Origin: Cololabis saira | Taxonomy: Eukaryota; Chordata; Actinopteri; Beloniformes; Belonidae | Assembly: GCF_033807715.1 (NCBI RefSeq) | Contig: NC_084609.1 | Coordinates: forward strand, 35,105,850 to 35,169,849 | Direction of reading: 5' to 3' | DNA: 64,000 bases | In this document: positions 1-11,187 of the stretch, in pieces | How the letters are laid out: the number at the start of each line of letters is the position of its first letter | How positions within the stretch are numbered: the stretch's first letter is position 1 | Made by a program: the position numbers and the translations under genes | The notes under the pieces: model-generated | Databases searched by the model: none | The model's input: only the letters and a program-made list of their open reading frames with translations | What the model was told of the DNA's origin: nothing

Positions 1-555
1 CCTTCCTTCCTTCCTTCCTTCCTTCCTTCCTTCCTTCCTTCCTTCCTTCCTTCCTTCCTTCCTTCCTTCCTCCTGCTCTCTCCTTCCTTCCTTCCTCCTG
101 CTCTCTCCTTCCTTCCTTCCTTCCTCCTGCTCTCTCCTTCCTTCTTCCCTTCCTTCCTTTCTTCTTTCCTTCCTTCTTTTTTCCCTTCCTTCCTTCTTTC
201 CTCCTGCTCTCTCCTTCCTTCCTTCCTTCCTTCCTTCCTTCCTTCCTTCCTTCCTTCCTTCCTTCCTTCCTTCCTTCCTTCCTTGTTTTCTCCCTTCCTT
301 CCATCCTTCCTTCCATCCTTCCTTCCTTCCTTCCTTCCTTCCTTCCTTTCTTCTTTTCTCCTTTCCTTCCTTCCTTCCTTCTTTCCTTCCTTCCTTCCTT
401 CTTTCCTTCCTCCCTCCCTTCCTTCCTTCCTTCCTTCCTTCCTTCCTTCCTTCCTTCCTTCCTTCCTTCCTTCCTTCCTTCCTTCCTTACTTCCTTCCTT
501 CTTTTCTCCCTTCCTTCCTTCCTTCCTTCCTCCCTTCTTCTCTTCCTCCTTCCTT
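1..555. repeat. (TTCC)n microsatellite
   Basis: Almost pure CCTT/TTCC repeat with short interruptions such as TCCTGCTCTC. All reading frames stay open here only because of the period-4 composition, so the proline/serine/phenylalanine-rich ORF across it is not a gene. The array runs off the left edge. Confidence 0.97.
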
Positions 556-924
556 GACCTGAAGACAGCACAAGGGTTAATCTGGATGTGAAAAATGAAG
601 GTTTTTGTCGGTACTCAGAAAAGCCATTGGGCTCTTTGTATTTGTGCCACTTTCTTTCTGCTGCCTTGCCTTCCAGCCCTGGTCCCTCAGAACCTCTGAG
701 CCGTGGACGGGGAGGTTTCTGTCCAGCTGGCTTGGACACCAGAGGACAGAGTTCATCCAGAGAGGAGGTGAGTGAGCACCAGAGTGTTTCTGTAGACTCA
801 TTAACAGACAGTGTGGAAAAGTCTGAGAGGGAAGGGAGGTTAGAGCAGACATCATTGGACAGCTGTGAAGGGATGAGAGATTTAAGTTTCTGCGTTAGGA
901 AACCATCTTATACACATCAATATA
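556..924. other. Unassigned spacer
   Basis: Unique-looking sequence between the microsatellite and the first LINE. Short ORFs exist on both strands, but none shows a recognisable motif or splice context. Confidence 0.5.
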
Positions 925-1585
925 TGTAACGCACTGCCTCTTCTTAAATGTGTCCTGTTTGCTGACGACACAGGGCTGTACAGCGCCGGAAAAGACCTGG
1001 AACAGCTCCTGCATGCAGTGGAAAGGGAAGTCAACATTCTCAAACTGTGGTTTGATGTAAACAGACTGTCACTGAACCTCACCAAAACCAAATACATCAT
1101 CTTTTCCTACAGAAAAATGAATACACATCCCAAATTATCAATAAATGATGTAGAGATTGAATTATTAAACGAACATACATTTCTGGGAATTACCATAGAC
1201 AGTAGACTGAGCTGGAAACTACACATCAATAACACAAAAACAAAAATCTCTAAATCAGTTGCTATATGATACAAAATGAAACACATACTGAACAGCAACA
1301 CACTCTACATACTGTACTGCTCCCTCACACTTCCATCCTTAACTTATTGTGTGGAATTATGGGGGAACACCTACAAAACAAACATCAAACCACTGTACAT
1401 GCTGCAAAAGAAAGCAATACGAACTATAAACCCTGCTACTAGACTACCTTGCTCCAACCAACCATACTCTTTATTAAAACAAACACCCTAAAACTGGAGG
1501 ACCTAGTGGACATTAATACAGTTTTAATCATGTATAAGGCACACAATAATATACTCCCACCCTGCATGCAGGAGCTGTTTGATTG
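925..1585 (+). pseudogene. LINE reverse transcriptase relic, first piece
   Basis: Decayed C-terminal part of a non-LTR reverse transcriptase of the jockey/CR1 group. The FADDTG active-site box is at about 958-975, followed by a NLTKTKYIIF block and then, after a stop near 1267, a thumb-like block containing YCVELWG. The same block order occurs in the minus-strand LINE at 4775-6160, so the two belong to one family. The element stops abruptly at about 1580, where another LINE is inserted, and resumes near 2570. It is 5'-truncated and non-functional. Confidence 0.85.
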
Positions 1586-2515
1586 ATTGATTGATTGATT
1601 GAAGAATTTATTAGAAGAATTGCATAGGATCAGGTACAGTTTCATGACAGTACAGATTCGCTGATACAAAGTCAACTTAAAGGCATTATTCCAAGAAAGC
1701 ATTACACTTGTTTACATTGGAGACCTTTTTTTAACTCATATAACATTGAATGACATACAGGTAAGAAGCAGTACTTTGTAGGGAAGATTGTAAAAAAAAA
1801 AGAAAAAGGGGGAATTACTGTTATTTTGTACCGAGAGAGACTAAAAAGGTGATGAGACAAATAGAATAAGCTAGGTAATACAAAACAAAAGCAGAAAACA
1901 AGACAAAAAACAAAAACTAGAAACAATAATCAGAAGGAACAGCGGGATGTGCAGTAGAGGCTTTGATTATTCCCAGTTACGAGTAGCAGCCTTACCTTAC
2001 CTCCTGTAGGGGCTTTTTAGGGCAGACTTGAAGGAGATTAGGGATTTCTCTCTTTTATGGCTGTCGGTAAGGAATTCCACATGTTGGTAGAATAGGATGC
2101 AAACGAATTTGAACCTTTCTTGGAGTTAACCCTGGGCTGAAAGTGATTTGTGGAGCTGCCTCTAGTGTTATGGTGGTGAACATCTTTTACATTTTGAAAG
2201 TATTTAGACAAGTACAAGGGTATTTTGGAGGTGTAATGTATCTTGTACACCAAAATCAATGCAAGAAACTGTACTCTGTGGGCTACCAGGAGCCATCCCA
2301 CGCTGAGCATATGGTTTGCTGTTAGGTGAGCCCGAGATGGAAGATTGAGCAGAAGCCTTATCAGTTTGTTTTGAGCTGTCTGGAGCTTGGTTTTCAGAGC
2401 CTTAGAGGCGTCACGGTACCAGACATGAACTCCATAATCAAAGTGAGGTTGAATGAGTGCCCTTGCCAAAATCTTCAGTGTGTCTCTACCAACTAGAGGG
2501 GCGATCCTTTACAAG
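1578..2515 (-). pseudogene. LINE 3' fragment inserted into another LINE
   Basis: Minus-strand C-terminal reverse transcriptase fragment of the L2/CR1 type. It carries IQPHFDYGVHVWY near its start, then HNTRG and MWNSLPTAIK. The 3' end lies at the left and finishes in a (TCAA/GATT)n microsatellite tail at about 1580-1602, as CR1/L2-like LINEs often do. It is 5'-truncated at about 2515. It separates the two halves of the plus-strand LINE at 925-1585 and 2570-2799. Confidence 0.8.
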
Positions 2516-2569
2516 AATCGGGTTCGTTGGTTGACTTTTTTTGACTACCCTAGCAGTCATTTTTTCACT

Positions 2570-2799
2570 GGAGAGATTTGCTTCTAGGATGCAGCCCAGT
2601 GGAAGTTAGGGAGTCCAAATATCCACTTAGGGGGTCAGGTATTTTTAAGAAAGTGGGTGTACGGACCAATACGAAGAGCAACTGTATATCAATAAACGGG
2701 GTCCAGCTATGGAATAAATTAGGAAATGAACTAAAAATATGCACTACTGTAACCAAATTCAAAAATAAAATATTAAATAAATATAAAACGTTGATATGA
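2570..2799 (+). pseudogene. LINE reverse transcriptase relic, second piece
   Basis: This is the extreme C-terminus of the LINE begun at 925: R-S/T-x-T-KSNCISINGVQLWNKLG followed by a lysine-rich end and stop. It aligns with the end of the 4775-6160 LINE (SKCVSVGGVILWNSLE), which shows what should follow the piece that ends at 1585. Confidence 0.8.
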
Positions 2800-3213
2800 T
2801 AATATTATAATAATACCATGATAGTAGCAATTTGAAGCAAGTGTTTGCATGACCGCTCTCCGTTTAGCCGAGGAGTTGGTGAAGTAGCACCACATCATAC
2901 CAGGTGTAAGCCACTTGGTATGTTACTACTCTTAACCTCTCCGCTCTCCGCGCTGTACAGTCTCTAGCCAAAAACCACTTAATTTATCACTCCTTGCAAT
3001 TTATAGTATGTTTTTTGTTTTGTTTTTGTCTTTGTTTTTTTGTCTTTGCTTCTTGTCTAGATACCTGTTACTTGTCCAATATATCTGTAGTGACAGTCCC
3101 TATTTGTCACCACGGGTTGCTGATGGCCTTGTTTTAAACTTGCACGGAGAGTAATGATCCACGGCAAACTTCTGTTTGCGGTTTAAACCATAATAATGAT
3201 TTTAATAGTGTCA
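2800..3213. other. Unassigned; probable LINE 3' UTR and AT-rich spacer
   Basis: No coding signal. It directly follows the LINE stop codon, so part may be that element's 3' UTR. It contains TTTTTGTTTTTGTC-type low-complexity sequence. Confidence 0.4.
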
Positions 3214-3221
3214 TGTACCAC

Positions 3222-3983
3222 CAGTACTCGAGTTGAGGGGGGATGAGGGTGGATGGCATCCCCCCTGAAATAAAAACGGTCCAAATCATCCCCCCTGTAA
3301 AACTGCCATCCCCCCTTTCCATCCCTTATGCCATTTCATCAATGAATGTGGTTTTACTGCTATTTCAACATTTAGAGTCATCACCAGAAAAATAACACCA
3401 GAAAAATAACTTATTTGACCATTTTCACCTGTTTCAAGTAAATTTTCACTTGAAATAAGTACAAAAATCTGCCAGTGGGACAAGATTTATCTTCTCATTA
3501 CAAGCAAAAAAATCTTGTTCCACTGGCAAATTTTTCTACTTATTTCAAGTGAAAATCTACTTGAAACAGGTGAAAATTGTTGTTTTTTCCAGTGATGAGT
3601 CTTGTTTTAAGTGTAATGAGATTTTTTTTACTAAAATGACACATTTTAACTAGAAATAAGACAAATATTCTTGTTAAGATTGTGAGTTTTTGCATTGATC
3701 CATGTTACTTTTCCTGTGAAGGACAGAGTCATATTGATAAGTTCAGAAAAGTGTTTTTTATTGTTGTGTTTTGATGTATTTGATGTAAGCCCAGTGGATA
3801 TTTAAAGCTTACAGAAGGCTGCATTTAACTGCTGCTATGTCATTCCTGCAGTATTTCTGCAGGTGTTTTGGTCACTGCTATTATTTGTAATATATTATAT
3901 TATTTGTAATCAGCACAAATTATCTGTCCCCATATGATAAAATCCACCATCCCCCCTGATTATTTTTTACAACTCGAGTACTG
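3222..3983. mobile_element. hAT-like non-autonomous transposon with TIRs and TSD
   Basis: Terminal inverted repeats CAGTACTCGAGTTG (3222) and CAACTCGAGTACTG (ending 3983) are perfect over 14 bp. Flanks TGTACCAC (3214-3221) and CGTACCAC (3984-3991) match at 7 of 8 positions, as expected for an 8-bp hAT target duplication. There is no transposase ORF. A palindromic MITE (about 3375-3700) sits inside. A second copy of the same composite, inverted, is at 24953-25582. Confidence 0.85.
3375..3700. mobile_element. Palindromic MITE (CACTGCAAAAACTC family), internal copy
   Basis: Long self-complementary sequence: CACCTGTTTCAAGTAAATTT is mirrored by AAATCTACTTGAAACAGGTG around the centre. Related copies are at 25190-25490, 52091-52458 and 54907-55906. 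It lies within the 3222-3983 element. Confidence 0.8.
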
Positions 3984-3991
3984 CGTACCAC

Positions 3992-4404
3992 TGTTCATAT
4001 AATAAAACGAACAAACGAAGGACGCTCAGTTGAAAACTGTTGCTCCTCCGGCTCATCAGAAAACACCTGTCACAGTGATTACAACCACCTATATTCCCGC
4101 ATGACAACGCCCCTTACGGTCAGGTAAGCTAAATTAGGAATCAAAAAAGGAAATACTTCCGCCTTGTGGCTAGGAAGTGCATAAACATAAACATGGCTCC
4201 TACGATATCCATTCTTTTTCAATGTTTGAACCCAAATTACTAGTTTTGTTTAGTATAAAACCTCCGGAGTTGAGGTTCATAAAAAGGTAGGCATAATAAG
4301 CCTTGGCTTCAGACTATACCTTTTCGGTGCCACTTAAAATATTGGACCTTTTTTATGTTGTATTATGTTGTATCCAAATGGACAGAAATAAAAACTCAAA
4401 ATCA
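3992..4404. other. Unassigned spacer
   Basis: No ORF with recognisable motifs, no splice-supported exon and no clear repeat termini. Nothing further can be supported. Confidence 0.4.
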
Positions 4405-4620
4405 AAAATCAAATCTTTGCATAGCTGTAGTAGTTTAATATGTTGTTCTTTATAATCTGTGCCAGTGGGAGCATGTAGAAGTTAAACAGAAGAGGTCCCA
4501 GGATGGAACCTTGGGGAACTCCACATGTGATTCTTGTGTGCTCAGATGTAAAGTTACCTGTTGACACAGAAATCTTCTCATTGATCATATCCAAACTCTG
4601 CTGATCAGTTCAAACCTTCC
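4405..4620 (-). pseudogene. Rex1-like LINE reverse transcriptase fragment
   Basis: The minus-strand reading contains CGVPQGSILGPLLF followed by MLPLAQII, the reverse transcriptase motif that precedes the catalytic YADD in Rex1/Babar-type LINEs. At the expected YADD the copy reads YSYAK, so the catalytic box is lost. Only about 200 bp remain. Confidence 0.75.
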
Positions 4621-4774
4621 TGGACATTAGTGAGTGTTTCTTCTCTTCGTGATGTCGACCAACTGCGGATTAAAAATGAGTCAAATGTTCCAGAGATGAC
4701 TCACACTTCAGTATTGATCCCATTGATCCGTGTCTGTTAACGATTAGAGAACATTTTAGGAACATGTTTGTTAG

Positions 4775-6160
4775 TGGAAATTCAATTCAATTCAATTCAA
4801 TAATTTTATTTCAAACCAACAAAACCACAACTCTCGTTCTACAAAACAAGAACATAAAGTTACAGGACACCATTGAACAGAACAAACAACAATACCAACA
4901 ACAGACACTATAACAAAACAAACAAACACTGTTTGAAAAGGGGATGGCAGAAGCAGCTTATTAATTTCCATCCCCCGCCAACACACTTATAACAAAGACA
5001 ACCATAACGCAAAGTTACTCCCTTAGACCCCTCTTCCCCTCAATCATTTCATTTCTTTACATCAGTTTATCTCCTCTTCCCTTTTATACATTTCAAAGAC
5101 TGCTTTTCTGTACTTACTTTTAATTGACTGACACTTTGACTAAGTTTAATTCCATCTTCTAAGCTGTTCCACAGAATAACCCCTCCAACAGAAACACACT
5201 TACTTTTAAGAGTTGATCTTACACTTTGTTGTTGCAATTTAAGTTTTCTTCTTAAGTCATACCTTTTACAACCTTCCCTGTCATGACATAATTTTTTAAT
5301 TATACTTGGAAGAAGATAGTTTTTCGCTTTATACATGATTACTGCAGTTTTCAATTTTGCCAAGTCAAAAAATTTTAACGCAGAGGCCTTAAGAAAAAGT
5401 AAATTAGTGTGATCATTGAACCTGACATTGAAAACGGTTCGTATGGCTCTTTTTTGTAATATGTATAGAGGCAACAGGTTGGTTTTATACGCATTACCCC
5501 AGACTTCCACACAGTAACTCAAATATGGCAAAACAAAAGAATAATATAAAATAAGTAGAGACTGTTGGTTAAGTATGAACCTAGATCGCCTCATAACACC
5601 CACACTCTTTGCAATCTTGGAACATACATAGCCAATGTGAGTTTTCCAGCAGATTTTTTTTATCAATTATCACGCCAAGAAATGTGATATGATCCACTCT
5701 TTCAATACTTACATTATCTATTATTATTTGCACTGGAATATCAACTTTACATCTGCCAAATAAAATGAGTTTTGTTTTTTCCAGATTAAGTGACAATTTG
5801 TTATAATCAAACCAGTTTTTCAATGTATTCATTTCCTGCGTGATTTCTTGTAAAAGCTGCTGCAAGCCCTCACCAAAACAAATCATGTTGGTATCATCGG
5901 CGAAAAGTACAAATTTAATCATTTTTGATACTTTACAGATGTCATTGATATATAAAATAAAGAGTAATGGCCCCAATATTGACCCTTGAGGCACACCACA
6001 AGTGATATTGCTTTCAGAGGAAATATGATTGCCGATTTGGACAGACTGTTTCCTTACCTAGATAGCTTCTCAGCCAGTTCCAGTCCCCCTAGTGCCATAT
6101 CTCTCCATCTTTTTTAACAAAATATCATGATCTATGGTGTCATAAGCATTTTTCAAATCA
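4775..6160 (-). pseudogene. 5'-truncated LINE with frameshifted reverse transcriptase
   Basis: Minus-strand non-LTR retrotransposon of the jockey/CR1 group. One ORF (5994-5581) carries PQGSILGPLLF and the catalytic FADD, then NLEKTKLILFG and FLGVIID. The reading frame then shifts near 5655, in an A-run, and continues in 5666-5067 with YCVEVWG and the C-terminal SVGGVILWNSL block. A (TTGAA)n 3' tail lies at 4779-4800. One frameshift plus stops upstream of 5994 make it inactive. It is the best preserved of three related LINE pieces in the first 6 kb. Confidence 0.88.
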
Positions 6161-6164
6161 ATAA

Positions 6165-7125
6165 AAACTCCAATGGTGAACCTCCCTTTATTTATTATAT
6201 ATATATTATTGTTATTTCTTCTATTAAATCAATAAGTGCATGTGAAGTAGATCTGTTTTTTCACATTAACGTTTGGAAACAAAGATGAAATCTCCAAACA
6301 TCTAAAAAGACTCTCTCTTTTCCACCAGCTCACACTGACATGTTCTTCTCTGACTGGACACTAAAAGTCACTTGCAGCAAAGATGATCTTTATGTTGGAG
6401 CTACTTTAGTCTGGTTCTGGACATCTCCGGGAGTCTCTTCTGTCTGTTACTGATGGAAAGTTGGATTTGTTATTTACAGGAACATCTGGAACCTGATCCT
6501 CTCACATCAGTCCTGGATGGAACAAGCTCCTGACCTTCTGGAAAGACGTAGGACAGAATTCCAGATGTGTTTGGGACGAGAATAAGGAAGAAATTAATCT
6601 GAACTCTGTAAAATAGACGCTGAATCTACGTATGAACTTTGGTTGATGTGACTGTACAACTCCTCACACCTGAGACTGAACTGGACTATTCTGCTCAAGT
6701 TAAACGTTGATTTTATGCAAACTGTTGGTGTCAGAGACTGTCTGAGACACGGAGTCCTTCTGTCTTCATTCGGTCATTTATCTCAACTCCATACAACTGT
6801 GGAGTCCAGCAGCATCCGTGGTGTCATCCACCGTCTGGAGCCATGAGACAAGTGTGTTGCAGAAGATTGTTTTCGTAATATGGTACGATTCAGCTGGTGT
6901 TAATCTTCTTCTTAATCTTATCTTTGTGTGCAGGATTCAAAAGGAGAAGTGGCATTGTGCAAAAATGTCCCAACTGTAATCTTCTTGTTTCTTTATCTCA
7001 TCTGGATCAATAAGCAGGAGTGACTTGTGTTTCACTTGCAACAGACTTCCTGTTTCCATGTTGACTTGCAGAGGTGTAACTGAACATCTGGCAGCAGCAG
7101 CATGAGATGACCAAACCAAACCCTG
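6165..7125. other. Upstream region of protease 1; nothing recognised
   Basis: Non-coding sequence with an AT stretch near 6195. It leads into the promoter of the serine protease at 7240. No repeat termini or conserved ORF were found. Confidence 0.5.
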
Positions 7126-7132
7126 TATAAAA
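7126..7132 (+). promoter_or_regulatory. TATA box of protease 1
   Basis: TATAAAA lies 108 bp upstream of the protease ATG (7240), which would place transcription start near 7155-7160 and give an 80-bp 5' UTR. No other TATA-like motif is as well placed. Confidence 0.7.
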
Positions 7133-7239
7133 GATGTCTGTCTTCTCTGCTCTGAGGAGTTCCTCATTACAAGGCTTTGTTCCGACTGAATCCATTCTAG
7201 CAAGAATAAAACTTGTGGGAAGACCGGCTCGGCAGCGTG

Positions 7240-9788
7240 ATGAAGACTTGTGTGGTCCTCGCTCTCTTTCTGATGGCTGGTGAGTTCATGTCTCATCATC
7301 ACCTGCTGCCGTCCTTTGAGACGTTCTCAGCTGGAAACATCAATGTTCCTGACCTGTGTGTGTGTGTTGATCCACAGGTGTGTCTCTTGGAGACATCCAG
7401 AAGAGAATCACTGGTGGCAGGGCGTGCACCAAGGCTGAGTCCAAACATTTTGTTTTCTTGGAGATAAAAAACTCAGTATCTGGCAGAACTTTCATCTGTT
7501 CTGGATCCGTCGTTGGGAATGGACACTGGATTCTCACTGCAAAACACTGCGATGCATTTGGAAGGTAAGTTTCCCAAACTGTAGTTTGAAATGAACATTT
7601 TTGGACATTTATGAACTTTTTTGTTTTCTTTCCTAACGACTGCCTGCATTTATATGAATGGCTAGCAGCTTGATGTGGTGAAACCTTTTTCAGTGACATA
7701 TAAGCAGTTTAATCTTTCTTAAGGTGTGTGCGAGTCTCCGTGTCCTTGACCAATCCTCTTTGGCAGTCTGATCTCACATATTTTATTAACATTTGAGTTC
7801 CTGATTCTGACAGAGACTAAAATCCTAGATGTGGAACATGAAAGGACGAGATGGATAGAAAGACAAGACAGAAGGATGCCTGAGTGTAGAAAAAAAAACG
7901 GTTTAAAGTTCAGAGTCCAGAGTTTAGCAGACCTGAGGGAAGAGACTCTTCCTTATCCTCTTAGTGGCAGACTTTAGGCAGCAGGAGAAGAAAGAGTTTC
8001 CAGGATGACTACGCGGCTTCAGGATCCTCACCTTGACCTGCATTGCTGGGTGTAAATGTCCTGCAGGTTGGGTGGGCGGGGCGAGGGTTAGATCAGGGGT
8101 CACCAATCCTGGTCCTCGAGGGCCGGTGTCCTGCATGTTTTACATGTTTCGCTGCTTCATTGCACCGTGATACAAGTGACTGTGTCGTTAAGAGAATTGT
8201 GCAGACCTCAATGACAAGCTGATGACGATGATTAATTAGAATCAGGTGTGTTAAAGCAGAGAAAACCTGCGGCTCTAGAGCTGCATGTGGCTCTTTAGCG
8301 CCCCCTAGTGGCTCCTGGGGCTTTTTCAAAAATGTTTGACCTTTTTTTCTTCTTTTTCTCTTCTTTTTTCTTTATTTTCATTTTTTCTCTTTTTTTTCTT
8401 CCTTTTTTTCTCTTTTTTTCTCCTTTTTTTCCTTTTTTCTTTTTTTTCTTCTTTTTTTCCTTTTTCCTTTTTAATCTCGACATTTCAACTTTTTTCTCGA
8501 AATTTCGACTTTTTTCTCGAAATTTCGACTTTTTTCTCGAGATTGTACTTCAACATTAATCTCAACATTTCAATTTTTTTCTCGAAGTGCATAATGAAAA
8601 GAAAAATCTTCCCCCAGTTATAATTAATATAGATCCAGTCTGGTAAATTGAAGGTAAAATTGAATTGTGTTCCTGCTGAGTGTTTGTGTTCGTTCTTTAG
8701 GATTGGCAGAATCTTCAGACAGTTCATCATTAAGGACATCAACTTAGGGACAGAAACCACGAACAACATCCATAAGCACCCGACTGCTGATGTCATGCTG
8801 ATCAAAGTGAACACCAAATTGACTCCCATCCCCTTCGTCTCTGATGCCGACTGCCTCTTCATCACAAGCCAATTACTGGCCCAGAAATCTGTGACGATGC
8901 TGGTTGTTGGTCGGGACACCAAAGGTGAGGACTGTTTATTTAGTTTTTGGTCTTGGGTTGCTGTTGGATATAAAGTTTATTGTAAGTAAATGATAAGAAT
9001 GAGACACGAAAGTCTAGAAATGAAAACCTGCAGAAACACAGTTATAGTTAAAAAAAAATCTCAAAATTGGTTTAAGTTCAGTTCTGACTTCAGATATTTC
9101 GTGGTTGAAAGTCTTGAGTAAAAAAGAAAAGAAAACATGTTGGTAATCCTCATTTGAAGTAAGTTTAGTGCAGTAACTTCTGGTTGTGGGAGACTTTTGT
9201 TTTACTTTGTCCAAATGTATTTGAATATCTATCTATATTTGAATTATCTTGAACATTTCAGTAGTGAGTGTAAAAGTCTGACTTGTGGTAAACATGTAAA
9301 CTCTGAGATGATAATGGTTTTTATCCACACAGCGGGTCCAGATACAGTCATGTGTGCAGACATCGCGGTGCAGGGATGTGTTTCTGCGAGTCAGTCACCT
9401 GATATGTGTCTCTACGGGACTCCTAGCAGCTGTCAGTTCTGTGGGGTAAGTAGAAGACGGCTGGGTAATGATGATTATAACTGTTAATAAATGATGGTGA
9501 TTTAACCGGGAATAGATATTTAGTGAAGATCAATTGTTGTTCAGTCATTTTAAATAACTGTTGTTGATCTGACAGAATGTTTTCTCCCTCCATCTCTCTT
9601 TCCTCCATCCCTCCCTCCTTCTCTCTTTCTAGGGGGATTCTGGTGCAGGATATATTTACAATAACGCTCTGTGTATAGTTGAAAAAGGATCTGGAAACAA
9701 TGCAGGCACCCGCTTTGAATTTGGACACACCGTCTGTGATCCAAAAATGCGTAAATGGATTGATGATACCATGAAGAATAATCCCTAA
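7240..9788 (+). CDS. Secreted S1-family serine protease (granzyme/trypsin-like), complete, 5 exons
   Basis: Predicted 239-aa secreted serine protease. Exons are 7240-7279, 7378-7564, 8701-8924, 9333-9445 and 9633-9788; all introns are GT-AG and the phases join cleanly. Residues 1-18 are a hydrophobic signal peptide, 19-23 a short propeptide ending KR, and ITGG at 24-27 the new N-terminus after activation. The catalytic triad is His70 (TAKHC), Asp106 (ADVMLIKV) and Ser191 (GDSGAG). The five-exon plan with separate His, Asp and Ser exons is typical of the granzyme, mast-cell protease and trypsin group. Unusual points: the residue at chymotrypsin position 189 reads Gln (185), not Asp, so cleavage after Arg/Lys is not expected; GDSGAG replaces GDSGGP; and AKHC replaces AAHC. 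Intron 2 holds two transposon fragments. Exact orthology is not recognised; it could be a granzyme-like or venom-type duplicate. Confidence 0.9.
8094..8270. mobile_element. hAT-type MITE end in protease intron 2
   Basis: Starts CAGGGGTCACCAATCCTGG, resembling a common fish hAT terminal sequence, and runs to GTGTGTTAAAGCAGAGAAA. The matching second terminus is missing because the copy is cut by the next element. Confidence 0.55.
8271..8625. mobile_element. Pyrimidine-rich element with TCTCGAAATTTCGAC repeats
   Basis: A TTTTTCTTCTTTTTC tract is followed by reiterated TTTCTCGAAATTTCGACTT units and a GTGCATAATGAAAAG end. Copies are at 47690-47855, 53494-54178 and 60605-60715. The fuller copy at 53494 has hAT-like termini, so this one is a truncated relative. 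ORFs through it are compositional artefacts. Confidence 0.7.
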
Positions 9789-9820
9789 AGGGTCCCAGTT
9801 GATGTTTGTTTGTGAGCAAC

Positions 9821-9826
9821 AATAAA
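9821..9826 (+). terminator. Poly(A) signal of protease 1
   Basis: AATAAA occurs 33 bp after the protease stop codon, followed by GT-rich sequence. It gives a short 3' UTR. Confidence 0.8.
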
Positions 9827-9946
9827 GAGACGTCAGGTCTCCTTAAGAGCATAAAAGTGTCTCTGTGATGTTTGTAACAAATAAACTAGTGTGAATCATC
9901 AAACACTGGTGACGCAGATGTGGACCTGGTAGTGTAGAAGCTGCAG

Positions 9947-10074
<128 letters not shown>

Positions 10075-10079
10075 GGGCT

Positions 10080-10720
10080 TGATCACATGACCTTGTGGCC
10101 TGAGGGAGAACGTGAGAACTTCAGGGGGAGATCGTTCCATGCTGTCATCACCGCAGCAGATGCAGGGGGTGGGCCTCCCCCTGGCCGGGGTCGGTGCGCA
10201 GGGGGTGCGCAGGCGGGCGCGGCGGGGGGGGTCATTCTCAGGTCTCAGGTGTTGGGCCATTTCCCCCTCCACCTGGGGGCTCCAGCGGCGCCAGGGGCGC
10301 TCATGGATGTGCGGTGGGGCCCTGGCCCGGCTCGGTGGGCTGGCCCCCGTCGACCTGGATGGCTGGCGGGGGAGCGTGGGCGCCTACCAGGGCCAGTACA
10401 ACTGGCCCTGCCTCCTGGCTTCGGCCTCCGCTCCCCCTCCTGCCCCCCCTACACGACTCACACACACATAGGTCTGAGGGGGCGGGGGGTCCGGGGTGTG
10501 GGGGACATTGTCCCGTGTGCCCCGGTACTCCCCGCCCCACGATTTTAATAACATCTTAGACACCGCACACTCAACATTAGTAGATACACTTAACAAGAAT
10601 ACTTAGCGTCTTGGAGGGGGAGGGGGGTCATTGTCAATATGATACCCTGACCTCCCCCTCCCTGTTTTTATTGCATTAGCCACATGCACTCAACACCAGA
10701 GGCGGGAGAGGGGCCCACAC
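10080..10720. repeat. GC-rich block, probable dispersed repeat
   Basis: Strongly G+C-rich (10160-10540), unlike its AT-rich surroundings, followed by an AT-rich tail with CACTCAACA motifs repeated at about 10567 and 10688. Three frames stay open because of composition. The uneven composition and lack of splice logic argue for a repeat rather than an exon. The family could not be named. Confidence 0.45.
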
Positions 10721-10739
10721 CACCCGCGTTCCCTCGTTG

Positions 10740-10896
10740 TTATTCCCGCCCCTTCTTCTGATTGGTTGTCCCTATTTTCTGCTATAACTTTTGAATGGTT
10801 TGACGTAGGAAGTCGTGAGTGTCATTTCTGATATGCTTATGGGGGACGGTGGCCATGAGTGCGAGGGCCCGTTCATCGCTGCTGGCAGCTTTAATT
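10740..10896 (-). mobile_element. Fragment of GGGCCC-terminus repeat (family A), left end
   Basis: Reverse complement of the first ~160 bp of the 48298-50881 element. It includes CCCGTTCATCGCTGCTGGCA, and the small hairpin near the terminus (GCTGC..GCAGC) is recognisable. It is truncated at the other side. Confidence 0.75.
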
Positions 10897-11187
10897 GTTA
10901 TTATTATTATGGGCATGCCAAGTAATGGCATGACCATATTGCAATCGTCCAGAATGGCCCAAAGGGCAATGTTGCTAGCATTTTGCTAACAAGCTAAAGT
11001 CACAAAAGTCCCACGTCACACCAGCGGGTGTACAGCATGACCCCGCTCGGATGTGGAAAAAAAAAATCCCCAAAAAATAAAACACGCCCGAAAAAATGAG
11101 GAAAAACATGAACATGAAGGCGATATATTAGTATACAGAAAAGGTTTCCCTTTTCTTATTATTATTCCGCACTTTTTTTTCGTCCGT
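10897..11187. other. Unassigned AT-rich spacer
   Basis: Between the family A fragment and the tandem array. There is an inverted GCATGCCA/TGGCATG motif at 10912-10933. No coding evidence was found. Confidence 0.4.

Noticed and set aside
1..591. Long proline/serine/phenylalanine ORF in the TTCC array
   Set aside because: Open frame is caused by a period-4 repeat without stops; no splice or start context.
7340..7699. Minus-strand ORF over protease exon 2
   Set aside because: It is antisense to a well-supported exon with catalytic His and lacks motifs of its own.
8295..8623. Lysine-rich and phenylalanine-rich ORFs on both strands
   Set aside because: They translate pyrimidine-rich transposon sequence; low complexity, no domain.
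10087..10559. Several overlapping GC-rich ORFs up to 153 aa
   Set aside because: Three plus frames and two minus frames are open together, which reflects composition; no splice sites or conserved motifs.
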